Of a stretch of 46,881 nt of DNA, positions 26,286 through 34,066 are shown one piece after another. The DNA comes from Geodermatophilus chilensis (GTDB taxonomy: Bacteria; Actinomycetota; Actinomycetes; Mycobacteriales; Geodermatophilaceae): contig NZ_NVPT01000017.1 of assembly GCF_002802985.1 (NCBI RefSeq), forward strand, positions 1-46,881, read 5' to 3'. The position numbers and the translations under genes were made by a program. Below the pieces are notes generated by a model. It had not been told where the DNA came from. It worked only from the letters and a program-made list of their open reading frames with translations, and ran no database searches. Position 1 is the first letter of the stretch. Every line of letters begins with the position of its first letter.

Positions 26286-27308
26286 TCAGCAGGACTGCGG
26301 GGTCCGTCCGGCGCGGAGGTCCTCGAGCGCGGCGAGCGCGTCGCCGAGGTCCGACACCCGGGCGAGGGCGAGGCCCGGTTGCGGGGCGGCGAGGGCGTCG
26401 GCGCAGTTGTCGGCCGGGACGAGGAAGAGCTCGGCGCCGATCTCCTCCGCCGCGATCATCTTCAGCTGGATGCCGCCGATCGGGCCGACCTGGCCGTTGG
26501 CGTCGATTGTCCCGGTACCGGCCACCGTGGCCCCGCCGGTCAGGTCGGTGTCGCCGACCAGGTCGAGGATGCCGAGGGACAGCATCAGCCCGGCCGAGGG
26601 GCCGCCGACGTCCTCGACGGCGATGTCGATGTCGAAGGGTGCCGCGGGCTGCTCGCGGACCAGCACGCCGAGCAGCGAGCCCTCCCCGTCCTCCGCGGCC
26701 CGCGTGGTGACCGTCGCCGTCCCCTGCTGTCCCAGGCGCGTGTACGCGACCGGCACGGTCGTGCCGCCGGGGACCGAGGCCAGGACGGCGTCCAGCGTGG
26801 CGAGGTCGGGCGTCGGGCGGCCGTCGACGCTCTCGATCGCGTCGCCCTCCTGCAGCTGCCCCTCGGCCGGCGAGTCCTCGGAGAGCCCGCGCACGACCAC
26901 CTTCACCGGGTAGCCGAGCTCGGCCAGCGCCGCGGCCTCCGCCGCCTCCTCGGAGGTGAGGAAGGCCTGCCGGTTGGCGTCGCGGGTCTCCTGCTCGGTG
27001 CGCCCCGGCGGGTACACGGTCTCGGTGGGGACGACGCTGACCTCGCTGTCGAACCAGCCCTGCACCGCCTCGACCAGGCTGAGCCCGGCCCGGCTGACGC
27101 CGACGGTGGTGAGGGTCAGCTCCCCCTCGGTCTCGTTCCGCTCCCTGCCCTCGACGCTGATGATCGGCTCGCCGTCGATCTCGCCCAGCGTGTTGAAGGT
27201 GGGCCCGGGGACCTGCGCGACGTACGGCACCGGCACCGCCGCGCCGAGCACGCCGAAGACCACCAGCAGCACCACACCGACGCTGAGGACGGCCATCCGA
27301 CGGGTCAC
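26286..27308 (-). CDS. PDZ and Lon-type (S16) membrane protease, YlbL family
   Basis: 340 aa. One N-terminal membrane anchor (RMAVLSVGVVLLVVFGVLGA) is followed by the family segment VPYVAQVPGPTFNTLG, a PDZ domain (GLSEDSPAEGQLQEGDAIES) and a Lon-like proteolytic domain with the Ser in VGGPSAGLMLSLGILD and the Lys in GGIQLKMIAAEEIGAELFLV. It acts outside the membrane; relatives cleave misfolded or signalling proteins. GTG at 27308 is the start, with ATG at 27296 possible. It is equivalent to mycobacterial Rv3194c and divergent from the zinc-metalloprotease-family gene. Confidence 0.92.
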   Translation of the reverse strand: MTRRMAVLSVGVVLLVVFGVLGAAVPVPYVAQVPGPTFNTLGEIDGEPIISVEGRERNETEGELTLTTVGVSRAGLSLVEAVQGWFDSEVSVVPTETVYPPGRTEQETRDANRQAFLTSEEAAEAAALAELGYPVKVVVRGLSEDSPAEGQLQEGDAIESVDGRPTPDLATLDAVLASVPGGTTVPVAYTRLGQQGTATVTTRAAEDGEGSLLGVLVREQPAAPFDIDIAVEDVGGPSAGLMLSLGILDLVGDTDLTGGATVAGTGTIDANGQVGPIGGIQLKMIAAEEIGAELFLVPADNCADALAAPQPGLALARVSDLGDALAALEDLRAGRTPQSC

Positions 27309-27324
27309 GACCGGCGAGCTTAGG

Positions 27325-27436
27325 AGAAGGACCCCCTGCCCCCCGCCGCTCGCAGGCTCGCGGCGGGGCCCTGCCGGGGACCGCCCGTCCGCTCCCGGCG
27401 GCGGGACCCTGCAGGGGGCCGCCCGTCCGCTCCCGG
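27325..27436 (+). repeat. Hairpin repeat in a divergent promoter region
   Basis: AGAAGGACCCCCTGCC starts at 27325, then CCCCGCCGC, the loop TCGCAGGCTC and GCGGCGGGG form a stem; a second part repeats CCGCCCGTCCGCTCCCGG twice. This copy is the exception in the family: it does not follow a gene stop but lies between two divergent genes. Confidence 0.7.
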
Positions 27437-27468
27437 CGGACGAGGGGTCCACGGGGAGATCACGCGTC

Positions 27469-27474
27469 TACCGT
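27469..27474 (+). promoter_or_regulatory. -10 box of a probable leaderless promoter
   Basis: TACCGT, a TANNNT-type -10, ends six bases before the ATG at 27481. The G-run between them could also serve as a weak ribosome site. Confidence 0.45.
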
Positions 27475-27480
27475 GGGGGC

Positions 27481-28854
27481 ATGAGCGATGTCCCGTTCGG
27501 CTTCGGCCTCCCCGACCGCGACCCCGAGCGTCGCGACCAGTCCGGGTCAGGCGCCGGGAACGACCCCTTCGGGCTCGGCGCCCTCTTCGGCGGCGCCGGT
27601 GGCGCGGGTGCCGGTACGCCGGAGGAGCTGCTCGCCAAGATGCCGCTGTTCGCCGAGCTGCAGAAGCTGATGACCTGGTCCGGCGGGCCGGTCAACTGGG
27701 ACCTCGCACGGCAGGGCGCGATCAGCTCGCTGGCCGCCGGGTCGCAGCCGACCTCCGACGCCGAGCGCGCCGCCGTCGCCGACGCCCTGCGCCTGGCCGA
27801 CCTGTGGCTGGACCAGGTCACCGAACTGCCCTCCGGCGTGGACCGGCCGCTGGCCTGGTCCCGCGTGGAGTGGGTGGAGCAGACGCTGCCCGCCTGGAGC
27901 ACCCTCATCGACCCGCTCGCCGAGCGCGTCGTCGGCGCGATGACCAGCGCGCTGCCCGCCGAGGCGGCCGCGATGGCCGGCCCGCTGGCCGGGATCATGG
28001 GCCGGATGGGCGGCATGATGTTCGGGGCCCAGGTCGGCCAGGCCCTCGGCCGGCTCTCCGGCGAGGTCCTCACCAGCAGCGAGATCGGCATCCCGCTGGC
28101 CCCGGCCGGCGCCGGCGTCCTGCTGCCGCAGAACGTCGCCGAGTTCGCCGCCGGCCTCGACCGCCCGGCCGATGAGGTGCGGCTGTTCCTGGCACTGCGC
28201 GAGGCGGCCTCCCAGCGGTTGTTCGTGCACGTGCCGTGGCTGCGCCAGCAGCTGCACGACGCCGTGCACGCCTACGCGCGCGGCATCCACGTCGACCGGG
28301 AGGCGATCGAGCGCGGCCTCAACGAGGCGATGAGCTCGATGGGCGGGATCGACCCGACCAACCCCGAGGGCATCCAGGCGCTGCTGGGCAGCGGCCTGCT
28401 CGAGCCCGAGGAGACCCCCGAGCAGCAGGCGGCCCTGCGCCGGCTGGAGACGCTGCTGGCCCTGGTCGAGGGCTGGGTCGACAGCGTGGTGGCCCAGGCC
28501 GCCGGCGACCGGCTGCCCGGGCACGGGGCGCTGGCCGAGACGATGCGCCGCCGTCGGGCCTCCGGCGGTCCGGCCGAGCAGACCTTCGCCACCCTGGTGG
28601 GCCTGGAGCTGCGGCCGCGGCGGCTGCGCGACGCGGCGACCGTGTGGGGCGCGATGGCGCAGCGGCACGGCAACGCCGAGCGCGACCGGCTGTGGTCGCA
28701 CCCCGACCTGCTGCCCACGTCGGACGACCTCGACGAGCCGCTGGACTTCGTCGCCCGCCAGGGTGCCGACGACGAGCTGCGCGCCCTCACCGCCGACGAC
28801 GCCGAGAAGAAGCCGACGGACGAGGACGACAGCCGGGACGACGACCCGCGCTGA
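27481..28854 (+). CDS. Zinc-dependent metalloprotease family protein (TIGR03624/DUF2342)
   Basis: 457 aa. The N-terminus is a Gly-rich low-complexity region (FGLGALFGGAGGAGAGT). The conserved domain follows: SGGPVNWDLARQGAI, PLAWSRVEWVEQTLPAW, AGIMGRMGGMMFGAQVGQALG, EVRLFLALREAASQRLFVHV and PWLRQQLHDAVHAYARGI. The C-terminus is highly acidic. Despite the name, no ordinary HExxH motif is visible in the helix that should carry it. It is equivalent to mycobacterial Rv3195 and is conserved next to the PDZ/Lon protease, so a shared role in envelope proteolysis is plausible but unproven. Confidence 0.9.
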   Translation: MSDVPFGFGLPDRDPERRDQSGSGAGNDPFGLGALFGGAGGAGAGTPEELLAKMPLFAELQKLMTWSGGPVNWDLARQGAISSLAAGSQPTSDAERAAVADALRLADLWLDQVTELPSGVDRPLAWSRVEWVEQTLPAWSTLIDPLAERVVGAMTSALPAEAAAMAGPLAGIMGRMGGMMFGAQVGQALGRLSGEVLTSSEIGIPLAPAGAGVLLPQNVAEFAAGLDRPADEVRLFLALREAASQRLFVHVPWLRQQLHDAVHAYARGIHVDREAIERGLNEAMSSMGGIDPTNPEGIQALLGSGLLEPEETPEQQAALRRLETLLALVEGWVDSVVAQAAGDRLPGHGALAETMRRRRASGGPAEQTFATLVGLELRPRRLRDAATVWGAMAQRHGNAERDRLWSHPDLLPTSDDLDEPLDFVARQGADDELRALTADDAEKKPTDEDDSRDDDPR

Positions 28855-28866
28855 AACCGATCCCGT

Positions 28867-28932
28867 CCGGCGACTTCGGGGAATTGGCGCTCCGACGCGG
28901 CTGTCCGGCCGCATCTTCCCCGGAGTAGCCGG
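28867..28932. terminator. Palindrome between convergent genes
   Basis: Arms 28867-28883 and 28916-28932 match at 15 of 17 positions around a 32-base loop, and share CCGG and GGGGAA. It lies between the stops of the metalloprotease-family gene (plus) and the M48-type gene (minus), so it may end both transcripts. Confidence 0.5.
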
Positions 28933-28970
28933 GTGCCGCGGTGGCGTCCGGAGGACGCCGATGTGATCCC

Positions 28971-29501
28971 TCAGTCGACGAGGTCGTCGGCGTCGGTGCC
29001 CGTCGGCGCACCGCTGCTCGCGGCACCCAGCTCGACGCCCTCGAGGAAGCCGCGGGCCCGCTCGGCGCGCGGGTAGCGGGCCACCAGCGACCAGAAGTGC
29101 GCGTCGTGACTCGGCTCCACCAGGTGCGCCAGCTCGTGCACCAGCACGTAGTCGACGACGTACGCCGGCATCGCGCGCAGCCGGCTGGACAGCCGGATGG
29201 TGCGGTCGGCGGGGGTGCACGACCCCCAGCGGCGGTTCTGGTTGTCCACCCACCGGACGCTGGCCGGCTGCGGCACCCCGTCGAGGTGCGCCGCCGACAG
29301 CGCCCGCGCGCGAGCCATCAGCTCGTCGTCCCCACCGAGGGACCGGCGTCGCCGCTCCTCACGGGTCTGCAGCTTGGCGACCATCTGCGCCACCCAGCGC
29401 TGCTCCTCGGCCGGGCTGAACGCCGCCGGGATCAGCACGACCGTGCGCCCGGACTCCCGGTAGGCGGTCACCGTCCGCCGGCGCCGGCTGCTGCGCCGCA
29501 C
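28971..29501 (-). CDS. YgjP-like M48-type zinc metallopeptidase
   Basis: 176 aa from the GTG at 29501, chosen because GGAGGGGGA lies about nine bases upstream. Longer starts exist at 29534 and 29627 but without ribosome sites. The catalytic motif is VLVHELAHLVEPSHDAHFW (HExxH plus a downstream His), preceded by VRWVDNQNRRWGSCTPADRT and IRLSSRLRAMP. This is the YgjP/SprT-like WLM group, small soluble zinc peptidases with unknown substrates. It is on the opposite strand to the genes either side, and is an addition to the order known in mycobacteria. Confidence 0.87.
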   Translation of the reverse strand: MRRSSRRRRTVTAYRESGRTVVLIPAAFSPAEEQRWVAQMVAKLQTREERRRRSLGGDDELMARARALSAAHLDGVPQPASVRWVDNQNRRWGSCTPADRTIRLSSRLRAMPAYVVDYVLVHELAHLVEPSHDAHFWSLVARYPRAERARGFLEGVELGAASSGAPTGTDADDLVD

Positions 29502-30012
29502 CTCGACGTCCCCCTCCGCGCCCGCCGTCCGCACCGACCGGCCGGCAGGGACGGCACGGGTGCCCCGCACGTCCGCTCGCGCTGAGGGGTCGGGGTGACG
29601 CTGGGTGTCGGGAGGCGTTCCGGGCACGGGGGAACCGTAGTCACCCCCACCCCGGCGCGCTCCGGCAGCCGCACCGACGCGGACGCATGTCGCACGGACG
29701 GTGGACACCGGGCCGCCCGGTCCGGGGACGGGCCCGGCGGGTCGTCGTCCACAGGAGCGCAACGGGCGTTCCCGCAGGTGGGAGGGCGCGTCGCCGGGCA
29801 CCTCCGGGAGGCCGTCCGGAGCGTCGTCCCCCGACCGCGCACAGCGACACGCCGCCGGGTCCCCACGCGCTCCACAGGTCTGTCCACAGGCTGTGGGAAG
29901 TGCGCGGGACCGCGGCCGCCGTCCCGCGGGGAACCGCGGTGCGCCCCGGTAGCGTTCGGCAGGACGGCACCCCGCGCGGGGACGCCGAGCGGACCGGAGA
30001 CGAGGAGGCACC
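29502..30012. other. Long intergenic region with TCCACAGG cluster
   Basis: 511 bp without a credible gene. It contains the 8-mer TCCACAGG at 29748, 29871 and 29883, and in reverse at 30274 just beyond the next small gene. The copy at 29883 is in CTGTCCACAG, one base from the actinobacterial DnaA box TTGTCCACA. Promoters for the M48-type gene and the DUF5679 gene must lie here; TAGCGT near 29950 is a possible -10 for the latter. Confidence 0.45.
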
Positions 30013-30165
30013 GTGGCGGAGAGCTACAACGGCTACTGCGTGAAGTGCAAGGAGAAGCGCGACTTCGACGGCGAGGTCAAGGTCAGCGAGTCCGGCCGTC
30101 GCATGGCGCAGGGCACCTGCCCCGTCTGCGGCACCAAGATGAACCGGATCCTCGGCAAGGCCTGA
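30013..30165 (+). CDS. DUF5679 zinc-ribbon small protein
   Basis: 50 aa. Two cysteine pairs, YCVKC (residues 9-12) and CPVC (36-39), form a small zinc ribbon; in between is a basic and acidic stretch (KEKRDFDGEVKVSESGRR). It ends GTKMNRILGKA. This is the standard DUF5679 layout, of unknown function; a nucleic-acid or protein-binding role is plausible. The GTG has GAGGAGG about seven bases upstream. A hairpin repeat begins immediately after the stop codon. Confidence 0.92.
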   Translation: MAESYNGYCVKCKEKRDFDGEVKVSESGRRMAQGTCPVCGTKMNRILGKA

Positions 30166-30225
30166 GAGAGGTCCCTGTCCTCTCCACCCCTCGCCAGCTC
30201 GGGGCGGGACCCGGCGAGGGGCCGC
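30166..30225 (+). repeat. Hairpin repeat after DUF5679 gene
   Basis: A diverged member of the stop-anchored family: after the TGA come GAGAGGTCCCTGTCC and CCACCCC, the loop TCGCCAGCT, and CGGGGCGGG. It has the same orientation as the upstream gene. It probably serves as terminator. Confidence 0.6.
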
Positions 30226-30323
30226 GGACGGCGGTGCCCGCACAGCGGGCGCCGCCGTCCGTCGTCTCCGGCGCCTGTGGACGGACGGAGCGCGCCGGGC
30301 CCGTGCGCTGGCACCCTGCGCCG

Positions 30324-31394
30324 GTGGCCGACACCGCACACCCCCTGCTGCCCCCGAGCGTCCCGCTGCTGCGCCTGGCCGGGCCGGACGGCGCCGAGGA
30401 CGTCCAGATCGGCGGCGCCGACTCCACCGACGGACTGCGCGTCTCCCCCGGCACCGCCGCGCTCACCACCCTGTTGCGCGGCCTCGACGGCCGCCGCACG
30501 CAACGCGCCGTCCTCGCCGAGGCGGCAGGCGCCGGCCACGACCCCGCGGCGCTGAGCGCGGTCCTCGACGGCCTGCGGGCCACCGGGCTGCTGGTCGACC
30601 TGCACCCCGGCGACCTGCTGGCCTCCGTCGCCGGGCCGGCCGCCGCCGCCCGCGCGCAGACCGAACTTCCCACCGCCACGGACCGGGACTCCGGCTCCCG
30701 CTGGCGGACCCGGCGGGCCGCGACGGTCGTCGTCGACGGCGCGACGCGGGTCGGCGTGCCGCTCGCCGCCGTGCTGGCCGCGAGCGGCGTGGGCCGGGTG
30801 AGCGTCCGGGACGACGGACTGGTCACGGCCGGGGACGCCGTCGTCGGTGGGCTCGGCGCCGACGACGAGGGCCGCCCGCGCGCGCTGGCCGCCGCCGACG
30901 CCGTGCGCCGCGCCAGCCCGCTCACCGACCTGCGCCCCCTCCCGGCCGGCGCACCGGCCGACCTGGTGGTGCTCACCCGGCCCTGGGCGGCGTCCGACCC
31001 GCTCGCGGCCGACCTGCAGCGGCGCGGGGTGCCGCACCTGGTGGCGACGGTGCGCGGGGAGACCGGCGTGGTGGGGCCCCTGGTCGTGCCCGGCGCGACC
31101 GGCTGCCTGCGCTGCGCGGACCTGCACCGCCGGGACGTCGACCCGCGCTGGCCGGCGCTGGCCGCCCAGCTCACCGCCGGCGAGGCCCCGCCGGGTGGGG
31201 CCACGGTGACCTGCCTGGCGACCGTGGTGACGGCGGCCGTGCAGGTCCTGGCGCTGCTCGACGGCACCGGTGCGCCGCTCACCCTCGGGACGACGCTGGA
31301 GCTCAGCCCGCCGGACCTGCTCCCCCGCACCCGTCGCTGGCCGGCCCACCCCGACTGCGGGTGCCTGCCGGAGAGCGGTGACGGGGTCTCCTGA
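30324..31394 (+). CDS. ThiF/E1-like protein, TOMM leader-binding family
   Basis: 356 aa from the GTG at 30324 (GTG 30303 is possible; no ribosome site is clear for either). The N-terminal third is a winged-helix-like region (TDGLRVSPGTAALTTLLRGL, AALSAVLDGLRATGLLVDL). The E1-like domain follows, but its nucleotide loop is degenerate (VVVDGATRVGVPLAAVLA). A zinc site is formed by GCLRCADLHRRD and the C-terminal DCGCLPE. Proteins of this type are annotated as TOMM precursor leader-binding, yet no precursor peptide or cyclodehydratase is near. It corresponds to mycobacterial Rv3196 in position. Confidence 0.82.
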   Translation: MADTAHPLLPPSVPLLRLAGPDGAEDVQIGGADSTDGLRVSPGTAALTTLLRGLDGRRTQRAVLAEAAGAGHDPAALSAVLDGLRATGLLVDLHPGDLLASVAGPAAAARAQTELPTATDRDSGSRWRTRRAATVVVDGATRVGVPLAAVLAASGVGRVSVRDDGLVTAGDAVVGGLGADDEGRPRALAAADAVRRASPLTDLRPLPAGAPADLVVLTRPWAASDPLAADLQRRGVPHLVATVRGETGVVGPLVVPGATGCLRCADLHRRDVDPRWPALAAQLTAGEAPPGGATVTCLATVVTAAVQVLALLDGTGAPLTLGTTLELSPPDLLPRTRRWPAHPDCGCLPESGDGVS

Positions 31395-31512
31395 TCGCTC
31401 CCTCGGCGGCACCGCCGCCGATCGGGGGACAATGGTCCGCGAGTGCGCCTCCGGGCCCGGACGGGGCCGGTGCCGCCGCGACCGCGGACGACTGAACGCC
31501 GAGGAGGAGTAC

Positions 31513-32835
31513 GTGACCGAGCCTGGTCGGGGGATCCCACGAGGCTCGGTCTCACGGACCGCACGCCTGGCCTCGCTGCCGCTGGGGGCGGCCGGCCGGG
31601 CCACCCTGGGCATCGGCAAGCGGTTGTCCGGTCGCCCCGCCGACGCGGTGAACGCGGAGCTGCAGCAGCGCACCGCCGAGCAGCTGTTCGCCGTCCTGGG
31701 CCAGCTCAAGGGCGGGGCGATGAAGCTCGGGCAGACCCTCTCGGTGTTCGAGGCGGCCGTGCCCGAGGAGGTCGCCGCCCCGTACCGCGAGGCGCTGGTC
31801 AAGCTGCAGGAGGAGGCGCCGCCGATGCCGGCGCGCACCGTCCACGCGGTGCTGGCCCAGCAGCTCGGCGGCACCTGGCGCACCCGCTTCAAGGAGTTCG
31901 ACGACGCGCCGGCGGCCGCGGCCAGCATCGGGCAGGTGCACCGCGCGACCTGGCGGGACGGCCGGGACGTCGCCGTGAAGATCCAGTACCCGGGTGCGGC
32001 CACCGCGTTGATGGCCGACCTCAACCAGCTGGCCCGCTTCGCCCGGCTGTTCGCCGCGCTGTTCCCCGGCATGGACGTCAAGCCGCTGATCACCGAGCTC
32101 AAGGCCCGCGTGGTCGAGGAGCTGGACTACGGCCTGGAGGCCGACGCGCAGCGGACCTTCGCCGCCGCCTACGCCGACGACCCGCAGATCGTCGTCCCCC
32201 GGGTGGTGGCCAGCGCGCCCAAGGTGATCGTCTCCGAGTGGCTCGAGGGGACGCCGCTGTCGAAGGTGATCGCCTCGGGCAGCCGCGAGGAGCGCGACCG
32301 GGCCGGGCATCTGCTCGCCGTGCTGCACTTCTCCGGGCCGCAGCGGGCCGGGCTGCTGCACGCCGACCCCCACCCGGGCAACTTCCGGCTGACCCCCGAC
32401 GGGCGCTTCGGGGTCATCGACTTCGGCGCCACCGCCCGGCTGCCCGACGGACACCCCGAGCCGATCGGCCGGCTGGTGCGCTGGGCCCTGGAGGGCCGGG
32501 CCGAGGACGTGCTGGCCGACCTGCGCACCGAGGGGTTCGTCCGCCCCGGCGTGGAGGTCGACGCGCAGGGGGTGCTCGACTACCTGCGACCGCTGCTGGC
32601 CCCCATCGAGAGCCACCACTTCCACTTCACCCGGGCGTGGATGCAGGAGCAGGCCACCCGGATCGCCGATCCCCGGACCGAGGCCAACCGGCTCGGCCGG
32701 ATGCTCAACCTGCCGCCGGCCTACCTGCTCATCCACCGGGTGACCATCGGGTCGATCGGCGTGCTCTGCCAGCTCGACGCGGCCGACGACTACCGCAGCG
32801 TGCTCGAGGAGTGGCTCCCCGGCTTCACCACCTGA
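31513..32835 (+). CDS. ABC1/UbiB-family atypical protein kinase
   Basis: 440 aa. ADCK/UbiB hallmarks are the KxGQ motif in LKGGAMKLGQTLS, the Ala-rich loop AAAASIGQVHRA in place of a Gly loop, VAVKIQYPG with the catalytic Lys, LLHADPHPGNF as catalytic loop and VIDFGATARL as metal-binding DFG. In other bacteria the family supports quinone synthesis; in actinobacteria it may act on menaquinone or lipids. The GTG has GAGGAGGAG upstream. It corresponds to mycobacterial Rv3197, next to whiB7. A bidirectional terminator follows. Confidence 0.93.
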   Translation: MTEPGRGIPRGSVSRTARLASLPLGAAGRATLGIGKRLSGRPADAVNAELQQRTAEQLFAVLGQLKGGAMKLGQTLSVFEAAVPEEVAAPYREALVKLQEEAPPMPARTVHAVLAQQLGGTWRTRFKEFDDAPAAAASIGQVHRATWRDGRDVAVKIQYPGAATALMADLNQLARFARLFAALFPGMDVKPLITELKARVVEELDYGLEADAQRTFAAAYADDPQIVVPRVVASAPKVIVSEWLEGTPLSKVIASGSREERDRAGHLLAVLHFSGPQRAGLLHADPHPGNFRLTPDGRFGVIDFGATARLPDGHPEPIGRLVRWALEGRAEDVLADLRTEGFVRPGVEVDAQGVLDYLRPLLAPIESHHFHFTRAWMQEQATRIADPRTEANRLGRMLNLPPAYLLIHRVTIGSIGVLCQLDAADDYRSVLEEWLPGFTT

Positions 32836-32843
32836 GACGGCAG

Positions 32844-32886
32844 GAGGCCGGGTCCGGACGCACCGGGAGCGTCCGGACCCGGCCTC
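32844..32886. terminator. Bidirectional terminator
   Basis: 16-bp perfect arms 32844-32859 and 32871-32886 (GAGGCCGGGTCCGGAC and its complement) around an 11-base loop. It separates the ABC1 kinase gene from the convergent whiB7 unit. Confidence 0.85.
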
Positions 32887-32927
32887 GGCCGGGCGGCGGC
32901 GCGGTCACGCCGCCGCAGGAGGTGCCG

Positions 32928-33092
32928 TCAGCGGACGGCGGCGCTGGCCCGAGCCGCACGCCGCGCGGCGTACTCGGCGCGGCGGGCCCAGCGGCGGGCG
33001 GCACGCAATCGGCGGGCGCGTGCCGCGGCGTCGGCCTCGGCGCGCAGGTCGCGCAACCGGTCGACGGCCAGGTCGTACTCGAAGCTGTACAT
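32928..33092 (-). CDS. Very basic 54-residue protein downstream of whiB7
   Basis: 54 aa: MYSFEYDLAVDRLRDL, then an Arg/Ala-rich amphipathic helix (RARRLRAARRWARRAEYAAR). GAGGA is seven bases before the ATG, and the start is nine bases after the whiB7 stop, so it shares the whiB7 transcript. I recognise no family. The strongly positive helix suggests nucleic-acid or ribosome binding, or simply a small Arg-rich protein; no membrane segment is present. It could be relevant to the antibiotic response because of its position. Confidence 0.65.
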   Translation of the reverse strand: MYSFEYDLAVDRLRDLRAEADAAARARRLRAARRWARRAEYAARRAARASAAVR

Positions 33093-33101
33093 GTCAGGTC
33101 C

Positions 33102-33515
33102 TCACGTCGTCGTGGGCGGTCTACTCACCGGCGGCCTGTTGCCGGCGACTCGCTCGGCTCGGCCGGCTCCCTGCAGGGGGTCCTTCTCCTTGCGGGGGCG
33201 ACCGCGCGGGCGCTTGCGCGGGATGACCACACCCCGCTCGAAGATCTCCCCGCCCCAGACGCCCCACGGCTCGCCGCGGCGCAGCGCACCGGCCAGGCAG
33301 GCGTCACGCACCGGGCACTCCGCGCAGCGGACCTTGGCCTCCTCCAGCCCGGCCGGGGTCTCGGCGAACCACAGGTCCGGGTCGGTTCGGCACGGCAGGG
33401 GGCGCCGCACCGGCGCCGGCGCCGGCGGGGGCGCCGGCCGTCGGGGAAGGGAGCCGCCGGTCCGGGGGAGCCCGGTTCGGCGGTGGGACGTCGGACGGTC
33501 GGCCGTCGACTGCAC
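33102..33515 (-). CDS. whiB7: WhiB7 transcriptional regulator of intrinsic drug resistance
   Basis: 137 aa. The four cluster ligands are in LPCRTDPDLWF, VRCAECPVRDACLAGAL; the turn GEPWGVWGGE and the AT-hook KRPRGRPRK follow, the hook being the mark of WhiB7. With its 4Fe-4S cluster it binds the primary sigma factor and activates resistance genes, including its own, on AT-rich sites next to -35 boxes. The GTG at 33515 has GGAGGAG six bases upstream. The C-terminal tail (EKDPLQGAG onward) is encoded by part of the hairpin repeat. Position between ABC1 kinase and uvrD2 equals mycobacterial Rv3197A. Expression is likely controlled by the attenuation-type leader described separately. Confidence 0.95.
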   Translation of the reverse strand: MQSTADRPTSHRRTGLPRTGGSLPRRPAPPPAPAPVRRPLPCRTDPDLWFAETPAGLEEAKVRCAECPVRDACLAGALRRGEPWGVWGGEIFERGVVIPRKRPRGRPRKEKDPLQGAGRAERVAGNRPPVSRPPTTT

Positions 33516-33654
33516 TGCCGCTCCTCCTCGTACTCGTCGTCTGCGACCGGCGGGGGCCCGCCGACCGGGAGTCGGGGCGGGTGCCGCGGCGGAGATGAGA
33601 GAGGCCGCGGAACCCGGTTCGGGTTCCGCGGCCTCGAGGAGGTCCTGTCGAGCG
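33516..33654 (-). promoter_or_regulatory. whiB7 leader: terminator and competing hairpins
   Basis: On the minus-strand RNA a perfect 15-bp stem (plus 33601-33615 with 33621-33635, loop of five) is followed by a U-rich stretch CTCTCATCTC, an intrinsic terminator upstream of whiB7. Just before it, a 6-bp hairpin (33648-33653 with 33658-33663) contains the TAG stop of the upstream ORF in its loop. The word CTCGAG at 33659-33664 can pair either in that hairpin or with CTCGAG at 33633-33638, which overlaps the terminator arm. So the folds are mutually exclusive, as attenuation requires. Confidence 0.7.
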
Positions 33655-33978
33655 CTAGCTCGAGGGTCTGCCCGAGGAGTGGATCCCGAGAGTGGTGCCG
33701 TTGTGCTCGGTGGTGCGCTTGGCGGTCTGCCCCGCGTAGCCCGCGGTGCCGAAGAGGCCGGCGGTGCCGAAGACGCCGATCGCCGGGGCGACGGAGACGC
33801 CGGTGCCGATCAGGTCGAGACCGGGGACACGGGTGCCGGGACGCTGGGCGACGGGGGTCGCCGGGACGGCGCGCAGGCGCGCGGCGACGGGCGACTCGAC
33901 GCAGGCAGCCGTGCGCACGGCGAGACCCACCGGGCCACGGGCCCCGGCGGGGGCGAGGGTCCACATCGTGCTGATCAC
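33655..33978 (-). CDS. Upstream ORF in the whiB7 leader
   Basis: 107 aa from the GTG at 33978, eight bases after GGAGGAGG (a GTG at 33987 is too close). It starts MISTMWTLAPAGARG and includes GVFGTAGLFGTAGYAGQTAK. It matches no family I know. It lies between the whiB7 promoter and the terminator, and its stop codon is inside a leader hairpin, so ribosome stalling here should alter the RNA fold. It may be purely regulatory; the good ribosome site and long frame leave room for a functional peptide. Mycobacterial whiB7 also has an upstream ORF, generally shorter. Confidence 0.6.
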   Translation of the reverse strand: MISTMWTLAPAGARGPVGLAVRTAACVESPVAARLRAVPATPVAQRPGTRVPGLDLIGTGVSVAPAIGVFGTAGLFGTAGYAGQTAKRTTEHNGTTLGIHSSGRPSS

Positions 33979-34066
33979 GTCGCCCACCTCCTCCGGGGGT
34001 CGGACCGCGGCCGTGCGGCCGGTCTCAGGTCTGGCGCGCTCGAGGTGTCTCCCGAGCGCGATCAGG

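Noticed and set aside
30324-31394. RiPP (TOMM) biosynthetic cluster
   Set aside because: No precursor peptide, YcaO cyclodehydratase, dehydrogenase or exporter is present, and the gene is a fixed part of a housekeeping neighbourhood in mycobacteria.
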